Shown here: positions 7,701-9,874 of the stretch, one piece after another | Position numbering within the stretch: position 1 is the first letter of the stretch | Layout: each line of letters opens with the position of its first letter | Assembly: GCA_049416425.1 (NCBI GenBank) | Contig: JBMSHD010000087.1 | Coordinates: 1-9,874, forward strand | Direction: 5' to 3' | DNA length: 9,874 nucleotides | From: JBMSHD01 sp049416425 | Lineage (GTDB): Bacteria > Pseudomonadota > Gammaproteobacteria > Francisellales > Francisellaceae | Notes under the pieces: model-generated | Databases searched by the model: none | Seen by the model: the letters and a program-made list of their open reading frames with translations, nothing else | Told to the model about the DNA's origin: nothing | Program-made: the position numbers and the translations under genes

Positions 7701-8176
7701 CGATCACACAACGAAAAACCCGATCCGGACAGATGATGGGTGTGATCACTATCGATGATGGTTATGAGCGCATGGAGATGGTGGTATTTAATGAACTGTA
7801 TGAGCGGGTGAAACCGGTTTTAAACCCTGATGAGGTTATCGTTATTGAGGGTGAGGCCGGAATAGACAGTTTCAATGATCAGCTTCGCATCACCGCCCTT
7901 GATATTCAACCAATTCGCCATTATGTCGATACCCATGTTAAATCATTGCACTGCCAGCTTGATATGATTCAATTGGGTGAATTACGCCAATGCCTGGTGA
8001 AATCGGGGGCACAAGCGGTAGTAGATGGCGCACTGGAAGTCAGTCTTGGTATTTCAACGAATCAGTATAAGGCAAGACTTATTTCAAGGCTGACGTTGTC
8101 GGCGTATGATTTCGTGCGCTATCTGCAAGGCGACAAAGATAGGACGAATATTGGACAGATTTCAGTATCTCTGTAA
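4715..8176 (+). CDS. dnaE: DNA polymerase III subunit alpha
   Basis: Catalytic subunit of the replicative polymerase core; works with DnaQ (proofreading), HolE and the beta clamp. At 1153 residues it is close to E. coli DnaE (1160). The PHP domain (about 1-280) begins HLHLHSEYSLVDS, keeping the His9-x-His11 metal motif, but the usual TDH is TDV, so its metal site is probably degenerate. The palm holds the catalytic motif PDFDIDF with Asp403 and Asp405, and the third aspartate, Asp557, in VKFDFLGL. Further blocks are GPGRGSGAGS, YRPGPLGSGM, YQEQVMQIA and FNKSHSAAYALVSYQTAYLKAHYP. The helix-hairpin-helix region is about 827-886. QHDLF (915-919) is a standard clamp-binding motif. An OB fold (about 985-1065) and a divergent C-terminal tau-binding region follow. 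No strong Shine-Dalgarno precedes the ATG, so translation may depend partly on coupling to amgK 18 nt upstream. No frameshift is visible. Confidence 0.97.
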   Translation: MSALFAHLHLHSEYSLVDSIIRLKPLIAECRSKDIVAVALTDVCNLFAAVKFYRAALSGGIKPIFGSDVQIEVNGEQYALTLLARDDTGYHNIVRLISYAYLNGARRNGIPVIEESWLMPEKLRGIIALSGGMQGQIARLLLAGHPNQARACAQSWARRFETNSFFIELTRLNREREDDYLQGALAIAQELDIPVVATNDVRFFKADDYDDHEVRVGIYEGYTLLDETRKSHYSHQQYFKSASQMHELFNDIPEAIDNSLYIARSCNVTFELGKAVLPQFDIPSGMTEAQYFSRVSHDGLNRRFELLLKGLDADNRQAKKQHYIDRLNTEIDVICQMGFPGYFLIVADFIRWSKDHDIPVGPGRGSGAGSLVAYALEITDIDPIPYGLLFERFLNPERVSMPDFDIDFCMDGRDRVIEYVAEKYGHASVSQIITYGSMAAKAVVRDVGRVMGQPYGFVDKIAKLIPNDLGIKLSDAMAKGTPLYDYAKEDEAVEMILNSALKLEGLTRSVGRHAAGVVISPSEVTDFSPIYCEEGSKALVTQFDKKDVEDVGLVKFDFLGLRNLTIIHNAVAIINRQPTDNSTFDISLIDMNDKLTFALLQKAETTGVFQLESRGMKELIKRLRPDCFEDIIALVALYRPGPLGSGMVDDFVNRKHGRQEVRYPHSDLEEVLKETYGTILYQEQVMQIAQILANYSLGAADLLRRAMGKKIPEEMAKQRESFEQGAAENGIDVKLASSIFDLMEEFAKYGFNKSHSAAYALVSYQTAYLKAHYPQAFMAALLSSDMDNTDKVVNFVAECKKMKVSLRPPNVNTSLYAFTVNTDNEVVYGLGAIKGVGHSAIDEIIAKRKQDGNFSDLYDFCRRVDLRKVNKRVIEALIYAGGFDELKRDRSLLIAELEDALKAAEQHSSTAQSGQHDLFGFDTVINTETKPMVVAALKWTNRQRLIYEKSVLGMFFSGHLIDEDRFWLNALKVTPLNKISPTRRKESILLAGSIVSITQRKTRSGQMMGVITIDDGYERMEMVVFNELYERVKPVLNPDEVIVIEGEAGIDSFNDQLRITALDIQPIRHYVDTHVKSLHCQLDMIQLGELRQCLVKSGAQAVVDGALEVSLGISTNQYKARLISRLTLSAYDFVRYLQGDKDRTNIGQISVSL

Positions 8177-8254
8177 TTTATAGAATCAATGCCGGGCTGT
8201 AAAAAGCTAAACAAAAATAAATAAGTGTGATAAATTGATGGTGAAGCAAGCAAA

Positions 8255-8260
8255 AAGGAG
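8255..8260 (+). promoter_or_regulatory. strong ribosome binding site of the zinc-ribbon gene
   Basis: AAGGAG lies 8 nt before the ATG at 8269, the strongest Shine-Dalgarno site in the window. It fixes this start and argues that the small gene is real. The AT-rich 92 nt between the dnaE stop and this ATG contain no clear hairpin terminator. A TGTGATAAAT stretch (8225-8234) could be an extended -10, but it has no good -35. Confidence 0.65.
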
Positions 8261-8268
8261 CGAAACCA

Positions 8269-8583
8269 ATGAATTGTCCTGTCTGTAAAACCGTTGCTTT
8301 GGTGATGTCTGAGCGTGTAGGTGTTGAGATTGATTATTGTCCGGATTGTCGTGGGGTATGGCTTGATCGTGGCGAGCTTGATAAAATTATTGAAAAACAG
8401 AGTCTGTCACAACCAGCAGCAGAGAATACCGGGCTGTATGGAGAAAGGCGATCAGAGATGTCGGGTCGTCATGGCAATCATCGTGGTTCATCACACTCTG
8501 ATTCGCGTTATCGTGATGATGATCGCTACTATGGTAAAAAGAAGAGAAAAGGGAGTTTTCTGGGCGATCTGTTTGATTTTTAG
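8269..8583 (+). CDS. zinc-ribbon protein of the zf-TFIIB family
   Basis: A 104-residue, probably cytosolic protein. The N-terminal half (1-41) is a compact zinc ribbon: CPVC (Cys3, Cys6) and CPDCRGVWLDRGELDKII (Cys24, Cys27), the signature of the bacterial zf-TFIIB family. A hydrophilic, probably disordered linker rich in Ser, Arg, His, Asp and Tyr follows (about 45-88). The protein ends in a basic KKKRKG patch and the hydrophobic SFLGDLFDF tail, which recurs at the end of many family members. The conserved tail suggests a docking peptide rather than random sequence. The molecular function of the family is not established; despite the name there is no evidence of a transcription-initiation role. 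The gene follows dnaE by 92 nt on the same strand. A second overlapping frame here is a shadow. Confidence 0.85.
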   Translation: MNCPVCKTVALVMSERVGVEIDYCPDCRGVWLDRGELDKIIEKQSLSQPAAENTGLYGERRSEMSGRHGNHRGSSHSDSRYRDDDRYYGKKKRKGSFLGDLFDF

Positions 8584-8746
8584 CGCGAGTGTTTTGTGTC
8601 TTTTATGATGGCATGAAGCTTTCTGCTTTTTCTAAGTTTTCTCTTCTTTAGCAGTTGTCCATAAACCGTGGAAGCATTAGTTGACCATGGCAATTGCAAA
8701 ATTTTAACGCTTTTTCAAGGTTTCTTTTAAAAAATCAAAACCATTC

Positions 8747-8752
8747 TATACT
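8747..8752 (+). promoter_or_regulatory. candidate -10 element of the DOMON-like gene
   Basis: TATACT matches the -10 consensus at five of six positions. The -35 region (8724-8730, CTTTTAA) is poor. Transcription would begin near 8759, about 30 nt before the ATG at 8790. That favours the 8790 start over upstream in-frame TTG (8694) or ATG (8763) codons. The rest of the 8584-8789 gap holds nothing else I can support. Confidence 0.35.
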
Positions 8753-8789
8753 TAAGCTTTGTATGAAGATTAAAAATAAGAGAAACAAC

Positions 8790-9356
8790 ATGTTGAGAAA
8801 GCTGCTTTTAATGGTTGCAACCTTGCCGGTTATAAATGGTGCATATGCCGAGATCTGGGAAATCGATGACAATTATCAAATCGTTTATAATACGGTTGGG
8901 GATAAAATCCAAATTAAATTTATATTAAAAAATAATAAAGTTGGCTGGATGGGACTCGGATTCAACGAGTTTATGTTCCCTGCCGATTGTATTGTTGTAT
9001 GGTGGGATGATCAAATCGGTCCGATTGCCTGGGATGCTTACAATCCAGGGATTCCAACTCTGCCTATGTTTCCAGCGCCAATTCAGGATGTCGATCCTTT
9101 GATTCGATTAAACGATGCCTCGCCGTTTGATAATAAAAATAATGTGAAAATTATATCGAGTAGCAATGAAAATGGTACGATAGTTATTACCGTAGAGCGA
9201 GATCTCAATACCAAAGATGTCTTTGACAGGGAGTTAATCAAAGGTCAGATCATACCTGTTGTTGCGGCTTATAATGACGATGATATCTTTATCAATGAAT
9301 TTGGAGCAAACCAGCCGATGCACACCAATTATGGAGCGGCAAAGTGGCGATTATGA
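8790..9356 (+). CDS. secreted DOMON-domain-like protein
   Basis: From the ATG at 8790 this is a 188-residue exported protein. The start is chosen because it gives a clean signal peptide (MLRKLLLMVATLPVINGAYA, cut before Glu21), an AAGAG about 7 nt upstream and a promoter-like -10 about 40 nt upstream. The in-frame ATG at 8763 would only lengthen the n-region. The mature part is one beta-rich domain. VGWMGLGFNEFMFPADCIVVWWDD (51-74) resembles the DOMON core, where a Gly-Trp-x-Gly-hydrophobic-Gly-Phe strand is followed by Met and an Ala-Asp pair. DOMON domains bind heme b or sugars in periplasmic or extracellular electron-transfer and adhesion proteins (family knowledge). Met62 and His178 near the C-terminus are plausible Met/His heme ligands; that is inference. 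No membrane anchor or partner domain is present. The codons look more AT-rich than in dnaE, possibly a sign of separate origin. Confidence 0.6.
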   Translation: MLRKLLLMVATLPVINGAYAEIWEIDDNYQIVYNTVGDKIQIKFILKNNKVGWMGLGFNEFMFPADCIVVWWDDQIGPIAWDAYNPGIPTLPMFPAPIQDVDPLIRLNDASPFDNKNNVKIISSSNENGTIVITVERDLNTKDVFDRELIKGQIIPVVAAYNDDDIFINEFGANQPMHTNYGAAKWRL

Positions 9357-9454
9357 TAATGATAAACATGAGCCAGGGATGGATGAATATTGGTTGACAT
9401 AGAATCTGATTTTAAAATGATCAGGTAGTGGAAAAATGGCTTTGAGTTGTCGTT

Positions 9455-9802
9455 TTATTCACAAATTAATCGGGGGTTGCCGTTATTATAAGTGACATTG
9501 AGTCGCTTGCCGTCGCAGGTATCTGCTGTAATTGGTAAACCGACTGACAGAGGTTGTTGCGTATCTTTTGCATAGCAGATTGCGCTAACGCTGCGCATGA
9601 TAGGGAATTGATATTTCAAAGGAGGTGAGATCGCCTGATTGGTGCATAAGCCGGAATCAAGCCAGCTTCCTGGCAGCAATGTGGGGTTGGCATTATAGGT
9701 TGGCAGTTGATCAAAGACGATGGTTTTATTGGTAACGGCTTGTCCTTGCAGGTCGATTAATTGTTCGCCAAATGAGTTAGTTTCAGATTGAGAAAATGTC
9801 AA
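9455..9802 (-). CDS. small cysteine-containing protein of unknown function, 5' end unresolved (possibly truncated)
   Basis: From a TTG at 9802 the frame encodes 115 residues with Cys at 53, 76, 96 and 114, enough for two disulfides. The regular Cys spacing and Asn/Thr/Pro-rich composition resemble secreted proteins, but no signal peptide precedes them. The frame stays open upstream to a TAA at 9844-9842. The extra 13 codons include another Cys (CGDNQ) and look coding, yet contain no ATG or GTG, and no Shine-Dalgarno precedes the TTG. The true N-terminus may therefore have been lost by deletion or frameshift, or the start may be a rare codon. It converges on the DOMON-like gene with 98 nt between the stop codons. 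I do not recognise the family and assign no function. Confidence 0.4.
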   Translation of the reverse strand: MTFSQSETNSFGEQLIDLQGQAVTNKTIVFDQLPTYNANPTLLPGSWLDSGLCTNQAISPPLKYQFPIMRSVSAICYAKDTQQPLSVGLPITADTCDGKRLNVTYNNGNPRLICE

Positions 9803-9874
9803 TATAAACTGATTATCGCCACAGGGCTGTCTTATTAAAATTTAGCATTTATTACTTTCTCGAGCGTTTTGTCA

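Noticed and set aside
8663..8690. CCGTGG...CCATGG possible stem downstream of the zinc-ribbon gene
   Set aside because: Six pairs including a G-U, a loop of more than ten bases and no following T-run; not a credible terminator.
8694..8789. TTG at 8694 as the start of the DOMON-like protein
   Set aside because: It adds 32 residues before an obvious signal peptide, has no RBS and would begin upstream of the only promoter-like -10 element.
9411..9429. CTGAT...ATCAG around the palindrome ATTTTAAAAT between the DOMON-like gene and the convergent frame, as a terminator
   Set aside because: Only a 5-bp AT-rich stem with a 9-nt loop and no T-run on either strand; chance is enough to explain it.
1..9874. 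A CRISPR array, transposon, toxin-antitoxin pair or defence island
   Set aside because: No direct-repeat array, transposase, terminal inverted repeats, paired small ORFs or nuclease/helicase genes were seen; the content is housekeeping plus two small accessory genes.

Overview
The window looks like chromosomal, mostly housekeeping DNA from a Gram-negative gammaproteobacterium of moderate, AT-leaning base composition. The evidence is an LptD-type outer-membrane LPS assembly protein, an AmgK-type cell-wall recycling sugar kinase and a full-length E. coli-type DnaE. The DnaE N-terminus and the general gene style suggest a deep gammaproteobacterial lineage, perhaps near Legionellales/Coxiellaceae. 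That placement is an inference from memory of family resemblance, not a search result.

Layout from left to right. Bases 1-155 hold a possible 3' end of an upstream gene and a sigma70-like promoter. Bases 156-782 (+) encode a beta-class-like glutathione S-transferase. It converges on lptD (minus strand, 3432 down to 805), with a small hairpin at the junction. A divergent intergenic region (about 3433-3676) with a promoter-like element and an imperfect inverted repeat separates lptD from amgK (3677-4696, +). The amgK stop codon is followed 18 nt later by dnaE (4715-8176, +), so the two may be co-transcribed. Next come a small zinc-ribbon protein of the zf-TFIIB family (8269-8583, +) and a secreted DOMON-domain-like protein (8790-9356, +). 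The last gene is a minus-strand frame (9802 to 9455) for a small cysteine-containing protein whose 5' end is not convincing.

Functionally, lptD (LPS insertion into the outer membrane) and amgK (salvage of peptidoglycan amino sugars) form an envelope pair, as in pseudomonads, but murU is not next to amgK here. dnaE supplies the replicative polymerase subunit. The right-hand 1.3 kb is more accessory, and its two genes of uncertain role are the least conventional part of the window. I see no tRNA, rRNA, CRISPR array, insertion sequence or defence system, and no convincing new multi-gene system.
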